Shown here piece after piece: positions 6,956-16,587 of a stretch of 64,000 nt of DNA. Origin of the DNA: Shimia sediminis (GTDB lineage: Bacteria; Pseudomonadota; Alphaproteobacteria; Rhodobacterales; Rhodobacteraceae). Below the pieces are notes generated by a model. That model was not told where the DNA came from. It saw only the letters and a program-made list of their open reading frames with translations, and did not search any database. The DNA lies in the NCBI RefSeq assembly GCF_003990645.1, contig NZ_RYZK01000008.1, positions 62,001 to 126,000 on the forward strand. Reading direction: 5' to 3'. Position numbers and translations under genes: made by a program. Position 1 is the first letter of the stretch, and each line of letters starts with the position of its first letter.

Positions 6956-7843
6956 TTAAGGATGGCCTCTGCGATGGCGTGGGGGTTTTTGGTGGATCAG
7001 CCAGTGATCCGTGTCGGGAATGGTGATGCGGGTCAGGTCGGGGGCGAAGGCTTCGAGGCCCTTGGTGGATTGCGGCAAGAGTGCGGTGTCATCCGGCCCC
7101 CAGATTAAGAGGTGGGGGCAGCGCACATGCAGCCTGTCCAGCGGCAGCGGTGCGAGGTCGGTGATCGGTTTGCCGGGGGCAGCCACCTGCAAGGGCGAGG
7201 CGCGGTACCAGTTCAGCATGGCCTGAAGCCGTCCGGGGCGGGCCCATTCGGTTTTGTAGAGGGCGAGCGTGTCCTCCTCCAGCCAGTCCGCGCCAAACTG
7301 GTGGCGAAAGAAGCTTTCCATGCCGGCGCAGTCATCGGCAAGCATCTGGTCTGCTGTCTCGGGGGCACGCAGCATGTTGATGTATTGCGAGGCCTCGGAT
7401 TGGGCGCCGCCCGCCGCCATCTCGCGCTGGAACGGGACCGGGTGGACGCCGTTTGCAATGATCAGCCGATCGACGCATTCAGGCGCGAACATGGCCAGCC
7501 CATAGGCCACAGAGGCCCCCCAGTCGTGCCCCATCACCGTGACCGGCGCGCCGATGTGTTCGATCAGGGCCCGCATGTCCCCGACAAGCGCCGAGGTCCG
7601 GTAGTGGGCGACGCCTTCGGGGCACCAGCTTTGGCCGTAGCCGCGTTGATCCGGGGCGACGCAATGAAAGCGGTGGCTGAGGTGAGGGGCAAGATCCTGC
7701 CAGGCCCCGCCGTATTCGGGAAATCCGTGCAACAGCAGCAGGATTGGCAGAGAGGGATCGCCCCAGCGCCGCAGGAAAAACGCCTGTCCGTTCAGCGTCA
7801 CGATCTCGCTGCGCATTTGGCCCCCCCAATGTGGTGCGTTCAT
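6956..7843 (-). CDS. Alpha/beta hydrolase, epoxide-hydrolase-like, frameshifted at its 3' end
   Basis: 295 residues as read. The fold is clear: oxyanion HGFPEYGGAW, nucleophile elbow GHDWGAS (Asp nucleophile, as in epoxide hydrolases or dehalogenases), late acid LLIWGPDDTALLP and base region DTDHWLIHQKP. After QKP the frame changes to PRHRRGHP and stops. Removing one base in the G5 run at 6981-6985 restores HAIAEAILNWMPETGETP, a normal family ending, with TGA overlapping the GST start codon. Either a sequencing slip or a recent mutation. The core is intact, so activity may survive. Start at 7843; ATG at 7816 is an alternative. Confidence 0.85.
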   Translation of the reverse strand: MNAPHWGGQMRSEIVTLNGQAFFLRRWGDPSLPILLLLHGFPEYGGAWQDLAPHLSHRFHCVAPDQRGYGQSWCPEGVAHYRTSALVGDMRALIEHIGAPVTVMGHDWGASVAYGLAMFAPECVDRLIIANGVHPVPFQREMAAGGAQSEASQYINMLRAPETADQMLADDCAGMESFFRHQFGADWLEEDTLALYKTEWARPGRLQAMLNWYRASPLQVAAPGKPITDLAPLPLDRLHVRCPHLLIWGPDDTALLPQSTKGLEAFAPDLTRITIPDTDHWLIHQKPPRHRRGHP

Positions 7844-7924
7844 CCCGATGAGGGGCAGTGAACCAGTCTTGGGCAGGGATGTGAATGAAACTTTGTCGTG
7901 ACCTTCCGTCAGGCGGGATGCGGC

Positions 7925-8209
7925 TCAGGACCAGGTGATGACGAGGTCCTCGCGAAAGGCGAAGCGCACCAGGTGGCGGTCGACCACGTCCTGAAACTGG
8001 GCAAGGTCGCCGTCGTCGGGCACAGTGACGCTGAGGCTCAGGCTGTCGGGCAGGGCGGTCATCTGCAGACGGTTGCCGCTGTCGAACCGGATGCTTCCGG
8101 CCTCGGGGGTAAACTCGGCCTTGGCCTTGTGGGACCAGTGTTTGCAGAGTTGTTGCAGGTAGCGGCTGGCGCTTGCGGTGGGGGCAGTGCCTGTGGCGTG
8201 TTGGGTCAT
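7925..8209 (-). CDS. DUF2218 family protein
   Basis: 94 residues from the ATG at 8207-8209; the longer reading adds a charged leader not expected for the family. The pattern ASRYLQQLCKHWSHKAKAEF followed by a two-sheet C-terminus (SLSLSVTVPDDGDLAQFQDVVDRHLVRFAFRE) matches DUF2218, small proteins often found near siderophore or metal genes. Their biochemical role is not established. Here it is a single gene between the hydrolase/GST pair and ppk2, with no metal genes beside it. Confidence 0.75.
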   Translation of the reverse strand: MTQHATGTAPTASASRYLQQLCKHWSHKAKAEFTPEAGSIRFDSGNRLQMTALPDSLSLSVTVPDDGDLAQFQDVVDRHLVRFAFREDLVITWS

Positions 8210-8412
8210 GAGAAAGCCTGTGTTCGCGCGGAATTTGCGTGCCGTTTGGGGCACAGGTGTAACCCTAGTCCGGTGCGCGGGCAGGCACCAATAAGAATTG
8301 CCACAATATCAATTCAAAAACCTGCACGTGACGCACCTGTTTTGACGCACATCAAGGTAAGTGCGTCGTTGTTCCGTTAAGGTTTGCGCAGTTCAGACAA
8401 ATGGAGATTTTT

Positions 8413-9393
8413 ATGACCGCAACCGCTGCGAACACCCCTGCTGCACTCAAAAAAGCGACCCAGGATGCAAAGGCGCCAGCCGCGCCCGCAGACAAGGCCG
8501 TCCTGTCAACGGATAGCCCGACCGAAGGCCGCACTACGCCCCCCTCGGCGGAAGAAGTGCGCCGCGCCTTTGAAAGCGGGCAGTACCCCTATGACAAGAA
8601 GCTGTCGCGCCGCACCTACGAGGCGCAAAAGGCCCAGATTCAGGCCGAGCTGCTCAAGGTGCAATTGTGGGCGCAGGAGACCGGCCAGAAATTCGTGATG
8701 TTGTTCGAAGGCCGTGACGCCGCCGGTAAAGGGGGCACGATCAAGCGGTTTACCGAACACCTGAATCCGCGGGCTGCGCGGGTTGTGGCGCTGAACAAGC
8801 CCACCGATGAAGAGCGCGGGCAATGGTATTTCCAGCGCTACATCGACCACCTGCCCACCGCCGGTGAGATCGTGCTCTATGACCGCTCGTGGTACAACCG
8901 CGCCGGTGTGGAACGTGTCATGGGCTTTTGCGAGCCGGGCGAATACCTGGAATTTATGCGCCAGACCCCGGATCTGGAGCAGATGCTGGTGCGGTCGGGC
9001 ATCCGGCTTTACAAATATTGGTTCTCGGTCACCCAGGACGAACAGCGCCGCCGCTTTGAAAGCCGCGAGCAGGACCCGCTGAAACAGTGGAAGCTGTCGC
9101 CGATCGACAAGGCGTCACTGGGCAAGTGGGACGACTACACCGAGGCCAAGGAAGCGATGTTCTTTTACACCGACACGGCGGATGCCCCCTGGACGGTGAT
9201 CAAGTCGAACGACAAGAAACGCGCACGTCTGAACTGTATGCTGCATTTCCTGAATTCGCTGGATTACCCGGGCAAGGATCTGGACATCGCCCATGCGCCT
9301 GATCCGCTGATCGTGAACACGGCGAGCCATGTGATCCATCGCTCGGATCACATTCTGGGCACCTCGCTGCATCCGGACTCGCGCAAGAGATAA
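8413..9393 (+). CDS. ppk2: Polyphosphate kinase 2 family protein
   Basis: 326 residues from the ATG at 8413, which has GGAG six bases upstream. PPK2 enzymes move phosphate between polyphosphate and nucleotides. The P-loop kinase core is present: Walker A GRDAAGKGG near residue 101, the lid segment LNKPTDEERGQWYFQRYIDHLP and Walker B DRSWYNRAGVERVMGF near 156. Single-domain length fits class I PPK2. An Ala/Lys/Pro-rich N-terminal tail of about 50 residues precedes the domain. It converges on the DUF2461 gene with a 20-base gap. Confidence 0.93.
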   Translation: MTATAANTPAALKKATQDAKAPAAPADKAVLSTDSPTEGRTTPPSAEEVRRAFESGQYPYDKKLSRRTYEAQKAQIQAELLKVQLWAQETGQKFVMLFEGRDAAGKGGTIKRFTEHLNPRAARVVALNKPTDEERGQWYFQRYIDHLPTAGEIVLYDRSWYNRAGVERVMGFCEPGEYLEFMRQTPDLEQMLVRSGIRLYKYWFSVTQDEQRRRFESREQDPLKQWKLSPIDKASLGKWDDYTEAKEAMFFYTDTADAPWTVIKSNDKKRARLNCMLHFLNSLDYPGKDLDIAHAPDPLIVNTASHVIHRSDHILGTSLHPDSRKR

Positions 9394-9412
9394 GAGCACT
9401 GCTTGCGCTGTG

Positions 9413-10054
9413 CTACAGGAGGGGGCGCAGCGCAGTCTGAACGGGCAGAAGCTCTGAAAAGGCGGCCGAGACCCATTGGGTTAGGCCGTCTTTTTTCAAG
9501 GTCGCCTCGTCCGTGTCAAACCACAGGTGCACCCCCTTGCGCCGCAACAGCGCGCCATGGGGGTGCTCTTTGTCAAAGGGCGCGGGCACCCGTTTCAACT
9601 CGGGCTCACCAAGGCGCGCGCCCTTGTCCTGCAAACCGGTGAGCGTTGCCGCGATGGCGTCCCCGTCATTGTCCACCATCTCGCGCCAGGTGGTGAGCTG
9701 CGATTTGTCAAAGCCGAAAACCCCGGCACCGGCGCTGACATAATCCGGGGCAATGCCCAGGAACCAGCCCATGCCACCACCGGACCACAGCATGTGCAGA
9801 TGGGTGTGATAGGGCGTCTTGTCCTTGGAAAAGCGCACATCGCGGTGCGGGCGGAACAGTTTGGTTTCAACCGGGGCACCGGTCCGTTTTTCCAGCTCTG
9901 CCCCTGTCACATCGAGCAGCGCCAGGGCTGGCGCCTTGAGCTGATCTTCGTAGCGGGATTTGTGGTCCAGAAACCAATCGCGGTTGTTGTTGGCAGAGAG
10001 ATCCCGCAAGAAGCTGCGGGCATCCGGCACCAAAGTTTCAAATCCATCTGACAT
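9413..10054 (-). CDS. DUF2461 family protein
   Basis: 213 residues. The sequence follows the DUF2461 (TIGR02453) pattern: FLRDLSANNNRDWFLDHKSRYED near the start, KLFRPHRDVRFSKDKTPYHTHLHM near residue 64, then GWFLGIAPDYVSAGAGVF. The family is widespread in bacteria and fungi, but its function is unknown. Single gene, transcribed toward ppk2 and away from the MATE transporter gene. Confidence 0.85.
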   Translation of the reverse strand: MSDGFETLVPDARSFLRDLSANNNRDWFLDHKSRYEDQLKAPALALLDVTGAELEKRTGAPVETKLFRPHRDVRFSKDKTPYHTHLHMLWSGGGMGWFLGIAPDYVSAGAGVFGFDKSQLTTWREMVDNDGDAIAATLTGLQDKGARLGEPELKRVPAPFDKEHPHGALLRRKGVHLWFDTDEATLKKDGLTQWVSAAFSELLPVQTALRPLL

Positions 10055-10152
10055 AAGCGCCTCCTTGTGGATGCAGGCACTTTACAAGTGCACAAAGCTT
10101 GGGCAAAGTCCCCGGCTCAGACCTCAAAAAATCCAGAGCTTAAGGTACGGCC

Positions 10153-11520
10153 ATGTCACACCCCATGTCCTATAGAGAACATACGCGCGCGGTTTTGCGC
10201 CTGGGCATTCCGCTGATTGGCGGGCATGTGGCGCATTTTGCCATCGGTCTTACGGATACGATCATGCTGGGCTGGTATTCGGTCGAGGCACTGGCCGCTG
10301 TGGTGCTGGGCAGCACGTTTTTCTTTGTCACCTTCATCTTTGGCTCGGGTTTTGCAATCGCGGTGATGCCGCTGGTGGCCGAGGCGGATGCGTCAGGGGA
10401 CGAGGTCACGCTGCGCCGTGTGACGCGCATGGGCATGTGGCTTTCGGCAATCTTTGCCGCGGTGGTGCTGCCGCTGTTCTGGTACTCCGGGGCCTTCCTG
10501 TCACTTCTGGGGCAAACGGCGGAGACCGCCGAACTGGCCCAGCGCTATCTGCGTCTTGTGGGTTTGGGCATGTTGCCTGCACTCCTGGTGATGGTGCTAA
10601 AGTCCTACCTTGCCGCGTTGGAGCACACGCGCGTGGTGTTCTGGGTGACCGTGGCGGCGGCCGTGGTCAATGCCTTTGCCAATTACGCGCTGATTTTCGG
10701 CAACTGGGGCCTGCCCGAACTGGGCGTGGTTGGTGCGGCTGTTGCCTCGCTTCTGGTGCAGGTCGTCTCGCTGGTGGGCTGCGCGATCTACGCACGGATG
10801 GCGCTGCCGGAACACAGCCTGTTTGCCCGGCTCTGGCGTCCGGACTGGGAGGCCTTCGGACAGGTCTTTCGTCTTGGTGCGCCTATTGGCGTCACCAACC
10901 TGTCCGAAGTGTCCCTCTTTGCCGCCTCCAGCGTGATGATGGGGTGGCTCGGCACCATTGCGCTGGCGGCGCATGGGATTGCGCTACAACTGGCCAGCCT
11001 TGCCTTCATGGTGCAGCTGGGGTTTTCCAGCGCCGCCACCGTGCGCGCAGGCAACGCCATGGGGCGGCGCGATGCACAGCATCTGGCACGCGGCGCCAAT
11101 GTGGCGATTGTCCTGTCGCTGGTGACGGCGCTGCTTGCGGTGGCAATGCTCTTGATCTTCCCCGAAGAGCTGCTGTCGCTCTTCCTCAACCCCAATGAAC
11201 CGGAACGCGAGGCGATCCTTGGCGTCGGTGTGTCGCTGGTCTTTGTCGCGGCGATCTTCCAATTGACCGACGGCGCCCAGGTCATGGCGCTGGGCCTGTT
11301 GCGCGGGGTCAAGGACACCAGCGCCCCGATGATCATCGCCGCCATCAGCTACTGGGGGATCGGCGTGCCCTGCGGCTATGTGCTGGGTTTTGTGGTGGGC
11401 TGGAACGGCGTTGGCGTCTGGTTGGGGCTGGTGGTCGGGCTCAGCGTTGCGGCAGTGCTGCTGATGTGGCGCTTCTGGGGGCCGAAACTCGCCAGCTTGC
11501 GGCGGCAATTCGCGACCTGA
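10153..11520 (+). CDS. MATE family efflux transporter
   Basis: 455 residues with about 12 hydrophobic segments in two similar halves, the MATE (NorM/DinF) layout. These pumps export cationic drugs or metabolites using Na+ or H+. The start LGIPLIGGHVAHFAIGLTDTIMLG and the second-half equivalent LGAPIGVTNLSEVSLFAASSVMMG are both typical, as is QVMALGLLRGVKDTSAPM. The ATG at 10165 is another possible start. Substrate unknown. A double hairpin follows the stop codon. Confidence 0.93.
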   Translation: MSHPMSYREHTRAVLRLGIPLIGGHVAHFAIGLTDTIMLGWYSVEALAAVVLGSTFFFVTFIFGSGFAIAVMPLVAEADASGDEVTLRRVTRMGMWLSAIFAAVVLPLFWYSGAFLSLLGQTAETAELAQRYLRLVGLGMLPALLVMVLKSYLAALEHTRVVFWVTVAAAVVNAFANYALIFGNWGLPELGVVGAAVASLLVQVVSLVGCAIYARMALPEHSLFARLWRPDWEAFGQVFRLGAPIGVTNLSEVSLFAASSVMMGWLGTIALAAHGIALQLASLAFMVQLGFSSAATVRAGNAMGRRDAQHLARGANVAIVLSLVTALLAVAMLLIFPEELLSLFLNPNEPEREAILGVGVSLVFVAAIFQLTDGAQVMALGLLRGVKDTSAPMIIAAISYWGIGVPCGYVLGFVVGWNGVGVWLGLVVGLSVAAVLLMWRFWGPKLASLRRQFAT

Positions 11521-11524
11521 TCCG

Positions 11525-11551
11525 CTTCATTTCGCCAAAAATACTCCGGGG
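11525..11551 (+). repeat. Dispersed intergenic repeat, copy 1
   Basis: CTTCATTTCGCCAAAAATACTC followed by CGGGG, directly after the MATE stop codon. Its core TCGCCAAAAATACTC recurs at 43963-43997 and 54439-54472 (reverse orientation), each time at a gene boundary. Confidence 0.55.
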
Positions 11552-11555
11552 TGAA

Positions 11556-11589
11556 TTGGCCTCTAAGGCCAAGAGGGGCAGCGCCCCTC
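11556..11589. terminator. Double hairpin between convergent genes
   Basis: TTGGCC-TCTAA-GGCCAA (11556-11572) is followed at once by GAGGGGC-AGC-GCCCCTC (11573-11589). The second stem includes the stop codon of the minus-strand gene at 11588. It probably ends transcription from both sides, although there is no clear T run. Confidence 0.5.
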
Positions 11590-11992
11590 ACTCCCCCTTC
11601 ATCAAGCGATCCGCTTTCTTGCGCACCAGAACGGATCGCAGGTCGTGCATCGCCAGCAACAGCGCATCCGTCACCTCTTCGAGCTGCTCCGGCGTGGCCC
11701 GCGACTGCGCCCATTGCGTGGTGAGGTTCATGTAGTCCACCGCCCGGTGGATGTCGTCGATGTCACGATGGGCCAGCACCTCGTGGCGCTCGTCCATCCA
11801 GGTCTGGATCGCGGCCAGATCGGCCTGGGACAGGATGCGGTCGCCATGGGGTTTGATCTCGCCATTGCGGATGTTCACCACGGCGATCTGATCCATGTCG
11901 ATGCGGCGCTGGCGGTTCTGGGTGTCGACCCGAAACACCAGCGCGCCGTTTTCGCGCACACGGAAATAGTATTCAGGCAGTTCTGCCGACAT
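11588..11992 (-). CDS. Conserved hypothetical protein
   Basis: 134 residues, soluble, no signal peptide. The N-terminal part looks like a small beta domain (YYFRVRENGALVFRVDTQNRQRRIDMDQIAVVNIRNGEIKPHG). The rest is helical with several acidic and basic residues (EVLAHRDIDDIHRAVDYMNLTTQWAQ). The family is not recognised beyond a likely Rhodobacterales-restricted protein. It starts nine bases after the stop of the aspartate aminotransferase gene on the same strand, so the two are probably co-transcribed. Confidence 0.7.
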   Translation of the reverse strand: MSAELPEYYFRVRENGALVFRVDTQNRQRRIDMDQIAVVNIRNGEIKPHGDRILSQADLAAIQTWMDERHEVLAHRDIDDIHRAVDYMNLTTQWAQSRATPEQLEEVTDALLLAMHDLRSVLVRKKADRLMKGE

Positions 11993-12001
11993 TGCGCCCC
12001 C

Positions 12002-13261
<1,260 letters not shown>

Positions 13262-13290
13262 TCAAGCGCCAACACAGAGGAAAGCAGAAA

Positions 13291-13716
13291 ATGTCAGACG
13301 ATTCCACGGAACAGGACTATCACGACTATTGGTACGGCGAAGATGTGGCAACGTTTGGGGACCGCCTCGCGGCAGCGCGCGGCTTTGCGGGCCTGAATCA
13401 GGAAGAGTTTGCCCGTCGGCTGGGCGTGAAACTGTCCACCGCAAGAGGCTGGGAAGACGACACCAATGAGCCGCGCGCCAACAAGCTGCAGATGATGGCG
13501 GGGTTGTTGAATGTGTCTGTGGGCTGGCTTTTGACGGGTGAAGGCGACGGTGGCCTGAACGCGCCGGATGTTGCCGGTGACGGCATGCCGGACATGGCTG
13601 GCATCCTGATTGAAATCCGCGATGTGCGTGTGCAGATGAAGTCCAACCTGGACCGGCTGGCGCGGCTGGAGAAGAAGCTGCGCGAGCAGTTGAAAGAGAC
13701 CGTTCAGAATGACTGA
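13291..13716 (+). CDS. XRE-family helix-turn-helix regulator
   Basis: 141 residues from the ATG at 13291, which has AGAGGAAAG upstream. An HTH domain occupies about residues 22-82: FGDRLAAARGFAGLNQEEFARRLGVKLSTARGWEDDTNEPRANKLQMMAGLLNVSVGWLL, with the motif broken here only by length. The C-terminal part (about 105-141) is a charged helix suited to a coiled-coil dimer. The gene overlaps the next gene (sdhE-like) by eight bases, so the two are made together. No target is evident. Confidence 0.85.
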   Translation: MSDDSTEQDYHDYWYGEDVATFGDRLAAARGFAGLNQEEFARRLGVKLSTARGWEDDTNEPRANKLQMMAGLLNVSVGWLLTGEGDGGLNAPDVAGDGMPDMAGILIEIRDVRVQMKSNLDRLARLEKKLREQLKETVQND

Positions 13717-13972
13717 GACCCACGAGAACCGTCTGAAGCGGATGAAGATGCGCTCGATGCGGCGCGGTATCAAGGAGATGGATATCATCCTTGAGCGCTA
13801 TGCCGACGACAATCTGGCGGGGATGGATGCGGCGGCGCTGGATCTTTATGATGCGCTGCTGCACGAAAACGACCAGGACCTCTACCAATGGGTCACCGGG
13901 CAGGTTTCGGCCCCGGCAAGGTTCGCTGATCTGATCCAGGATATCTCGCAGGCGATCTCGGGATCGGAATAG
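13709..13972 (+). CDS. sdhE: FAD assembly factor SdhE family
   Basis: 87 residues, the usual size. The family motif RGxxEMD appears as MRRGIKEMDIILERYAD (about residues 16-34), and the C-terminal helix DQDLYQWVTGQ is also typical. SdhE (YgfY/Sdh5) helps attach FAD covalently to succinate dehydrogenase subunit A in the cytoplasm. The gene overlaps the XRE regulator by eight bases, an unusual neighbour for an assembly factor. Confidence 0.88.
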   Translation: MTETHENRLKRMKMRSMRRGIKEMDIILERYADDNLAGMDAAALDLYDALLHENDQDLYQWVTGQVSAPARFADLIQDISQAISGSE

Positions 13973-14063
13973 ATTGCATTTTACGAGATTACCTGACGAC
14001 TTAACCTAATGTTCGTGTTTTTCCCCCAGGTTCCTTTGCAAGGAAAGACTGCCGGAGAAAAAC

Positions 14064-14561
14064 ATGAGTATTCACGGATCGATCGGGGAGACAACAGATA
14101 AGAGCTTTATGCTGGCTTATCTGGATTCATTGGCCCTCGTGGAACGCCTGCACCGTCTGTTGCTGGATGTCATCAAGGACGAATTTGAACGTGTGGGGGT
14201 GCTGGAAATCAACGCCGTTCAGGCGCTTTTGCTGTTCAATATCGGGGACAATGAGGTCACTGCGGGCGAGCTGAAATCGCGCGGTTATTATCAGGGCTCG
14301 AACGTCAGCTACAACCTGAAGAAACTGGTCGAGATGGGCTATATGCACCACCAGCGCTGCGAGATTGATCGCCGTTCGGTGCGGGTGCGGCTGACCCAGA
14401 AGGGGCGCGAAATCCACAAGGTGGTCGAGGCCCTGTTCGAACGCCACGCCGAGGGGCTGCAATCCAAGGGCATACTGGACGCGGATGGGATCGACACCAT
14501 CACCTTTGCCCTGCGCCGGGTGGAACGCTATTGGGGCGATCAGATCCGCTATATCTATTGA
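14064..14561 (+). CDS. MarR-family transcriptional regulator (LdtR-like)
   Basis: 165 residues. A winged helix spans about residues 48-118: FERVGVLEINAVQALLLFNIGDNEVTAGELKS, the recognition region YYQGSNVSYNLKKLVEMGYMHHQ, then the wing CEIDRRSVRVRLTQKGREI. The long N-terminal dimer helix and the recognition sequence resemble the LdtR/PetP branch of alphaproteobacterial MarR proteins. Those branches act in envelope stress or cytochrome gene control, but which applies here cannot be told. Single gene with about 90 bases of upstream DNA. Confidence 0.83.
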   Translation: MSIHGSIGETTDKSFMLAYLDSLALVERLHRLLLDVIKDEFERVGVLEINAVQALLLFNIGDNEVTAGELKSRGYYQGSNVSYNLKKLVEMGYMHHQRCEIDRRSVRVRLTQKGREIHKVVEALFERHAEGLQSKGILDADGIDTITFALRRVERYWGDQIRYIY

Positions 14562-14627
14562 ACTTGCGCAAACGACCCGTGGGTAAAGCGCAATGTCACG
14601 AGTGACGAGTGCGGGTCTCTTGCCACC

Positions 14628-15320
14628 TTAGCGCAGATGGGCCAGTGACAGCCCCTCGAGTTCGCGCAAAAGCTTGCGGGCCATGGCCTGTTCGTAGTCG
14701 TCAAACCCCAGAGCGGTTTCAACAAAGGCACCGGGGCCGCGGATGACATTGGCGGTGTAATAGGCGCTGAGTTCCTGCAGGGTCAGGCGTCGTGCGTCCG
14801 GATCGCCGATGGTCAGACCGTTTACGGTCAGCCACGTGGGGCTGTCGATGTCGTGGGGCCGGGGGCCTGTGTTGGATTTGCCGTCGCCTGAGATATCCAA
14901 TGTGCGTTTCGGGCAATCGGATTGGCTGGCCAGCAGCGCCGTGCCAAAGCGCATCGCCTCGCCAAGGGCGGTGGACGGGTCAGCGGCGCGGCGGGTTGTG
15001 TCCTGCAGGGTTGTGGTGACTTGGCTCAGATCGGCCTCGGAGCGGATGGCGGTCCAGTCGAGCAGCAAGCGGCGGTTGAACTTGCGCGGGCCGCTCCATT
15101 CAAACACCGCCAGGCGCACGGGCCATTCCGGATCCCCAAGCAGCACGTCGCGCACCGCAGGGGTGTTGAGGGCGGCGGCCAGACCGTCCAGCTGCAGGCG
15201 GTATTCGCGGCTGTCGACCGAGCCCGAGACATCCAGCCCCAGCGCCAGCGCCTGACGGCATTCCCCCGCGGCGGGGCCGGCCAGCACCAGCGACAAAAGC
15301 AGGGCGCGCGCCCAAGTCAT
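14628..15320 (-). CDS. DUF1194 protein (von Willebrand A-like), second of a tandem pair
   Basis: 230 residues with a signal peptide ([20 protein letters not shown]). The start of the mature domain has a MIDAS-like metal motif, ALGLDVSGSVDSREY (D-x-S-x-S). The family sequences [22 protein letters not shown] and VIRGPGAFVETALGFDDYEQAMARKLLREL follow. DUF1194 proteins are exported VWA-like proteins of unknown function, common in Rhodobacterales. Its ATG overlaps the end of its paralogue (15317-16030) by four bases, so the pair is one transcript and probably arose by duplication. Confidence 0.88.
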   Translation of the reverse strand: MTWARALLLSLVLAGPAAGECRQALALGLDVSGSVDSREYRLQLDGLAAALNTPAVRDVLLGDPEWPVRLAVFEWSGPRKFNRRLLLDWTAIRSEADLSQVTTTLQDTTRRAADPSTALGEAMRFGTALLASQSDCPKRTLDISGDGKSNTGPRPHDIDSPTWLTVNGLTIGDPDARRLTLQELSAYYTANVIRGPGAFVETALGFDDYEQAMARKLLRELEGLSLAHLR

Positions 15321-16030
15321 GGCTCTGCCTGCAGTCGGGTGACGATCAAGGGGGCCAGTTCACGCTCAAGCTTGCGCCGCATCGCGCGTTCATAATCCCC
15401 ATAGTTCGCCGCCACTTCGACAAAGGCGTTCGGGCCACGGATCACCTCGCGTTCAAAATACCCGCGAATGTCGACAGGGGCGGCAGTAAAGGCCCCGGTG
15501 GAAAATCCCAGTGAGCGGATCGCCAGGCCATTGACGGTGATGCCCCCAAGGGGGAAATTCCTATAGGCGAGGTGCGGGCCAAAGCCGTCGTTGTTCATGC
15601 CGTCGCCGCTGATATCCAGGGTATTGCCCAGACAGTCAGGCGCCCGCGCAAAGAGCTGTGCGGCAAAGGCCAGGGCCTGACCCAAGGCGGTGGCCTCGTC
15701 ATCGCGGGTGCGGGCAGAGCCACCCAGGCGCGCGGAGACGTCATAGAGGTCATTGGGCGTCTCGATCAGCCGCCAATCCAGCAGCACGTGCTGGTGATGT
15801 GCGCCGCTCCATTCAAAAACAGCGAGGGCAACCGGTTGAGGAGACAGGAAAAACGCCCGCTCAACCTCGGCCGAGATCAGCGCGTTTGCAAGACCCCTGC
15901 GCTGAAACTTGTCCTCGAGAGCATCCACGGACGAGGACACATCCAGCGCCAGCGCCAAGGCGAGGCGACACTCGGTCGCCCCGGCTGGCATGGCCCAAAG
16001 CGCGGCCCAGAGGGCAAGCGCCCGGATCAC
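15317..16030 (-). CDS. DUF1194 protein (von Willebrand A-like), first of a tandem pair
   Basis: 237 residues, paralogous to the following gene. Signal peptide [18 protein letters not shown], then the metal-binding start [44 protein letters not shown], and the C-terminal [20 protein letters not shown]. Exported. It overlaps the upstream glyoxalase gene and the downstream paralogue by four bases each, giving a tight three-gene operon. Function unknown; binding of a protein partner through the MIDAS metal is the usual role of the fold. Confidence 0.88.
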   Translation of the reverse strand: MIRALALWAALWAMPAGATECRLALALALDVSSSVDALEDKFQRRGLANALISAEVERAFFLSPQPVALAVFEWSGAHHQHVLLDWRLIETPNDLYDVSARLGGSARTRDDEATALGQALAFAAQLFARAPDCLGNTLDISGDGMNNDGFGPHLAYRNFPLGGITVNGLAIRSLGFSTGAFTAAPVDIRGYFEREVIRGPNAFVEVAANYGDYERAMRRKLERELAPLIVTRLQAEP

Positions 16031-16455
16031 CAGTGGCCAACGCTGTCCATGCTGGCCCAGGGGTTCGCCGGGGCCAGCGCCTCGCCCTGTTGCAACAGCT
16101 CGATCGAGATGTTGTCGGGCGAGCGGACAAAGGCCATGCGCCCGTCACGCGGCGGGCGGTTGATGGTGACACCGTTGTCCATCAGGTGCTGGCACATCTC
16201 GTAGATATTGCCGACCTCATAGGCCAGATGCCCGAAATGGCGCGAGTCGCTGGGCAACCCGTCGTCGCCATCCCAGTTCCAGGTCAGCTCGAGCGGCGTG
16301 TCCTCGTTGCCCTCGGAGGCGAGGTAGACCAGCGTAAAGCGGCCCCCTTCGCTGTCCCAGCGGCGGATTTCCTTGAGCCCCAGCAGCGCATAAAACGCCA
16401 TCGACGCCTCGAGATCGCTGACGCGCACCATGGTGTGCAGGTATTTCACGTGCAT
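16027..16455 (-). CDS. gloA: Lactoylglutathione lyase (glyoxalase I family)
   Basis: 142 residues. VOC fold with the glyoxalase I landmarks [28 protein letters not shown], the metal ligand in PLELTWNW, the second His in FGHLAYEV, and the final Glu in [14 protein letters not shown]. Glyoxalase I turns the methylglyoxal-glutathione adduct into lactoylglutathione. It leads the operon with the two DUF1194 genes, an association with no obvious biochemical logic. Confidence 0.88.
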   Translation of the reverse strand: MHVKYLHTMVRVSDLEASMAFYALLGLKEIRRWDSEGGRFTLVYLASEGNEDTPLELTWNWDGDDGLPSDSRHFGHLAYEVGNIYEMCQHLMDNGVTINRPPRDGRMAFVRSPDNISIELLQQGEALAPANPWASMDSVGHW

Positions 16456-16587
16456 TGTTTTCCCCTTCGCATGTGGTTGCCACGATCAAACCACCCTCGG
16501 GGGGCGCTTTCCAGTCCAAACCGTCTTGGCGGACCTTCACGAAGGCTTTATGAGGGAAGCAACGATAACTTCCGGGGGGAAGAGCAG

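Noticed and set aside
15658-16587. Long N-terminal extension of thymidylate synthase
   Set aside because: The extension overlaps the glyoxalase and DUF1194 genes, is Arg/Pro-rich, and the family start with a ribosome-binding site is at 16588.
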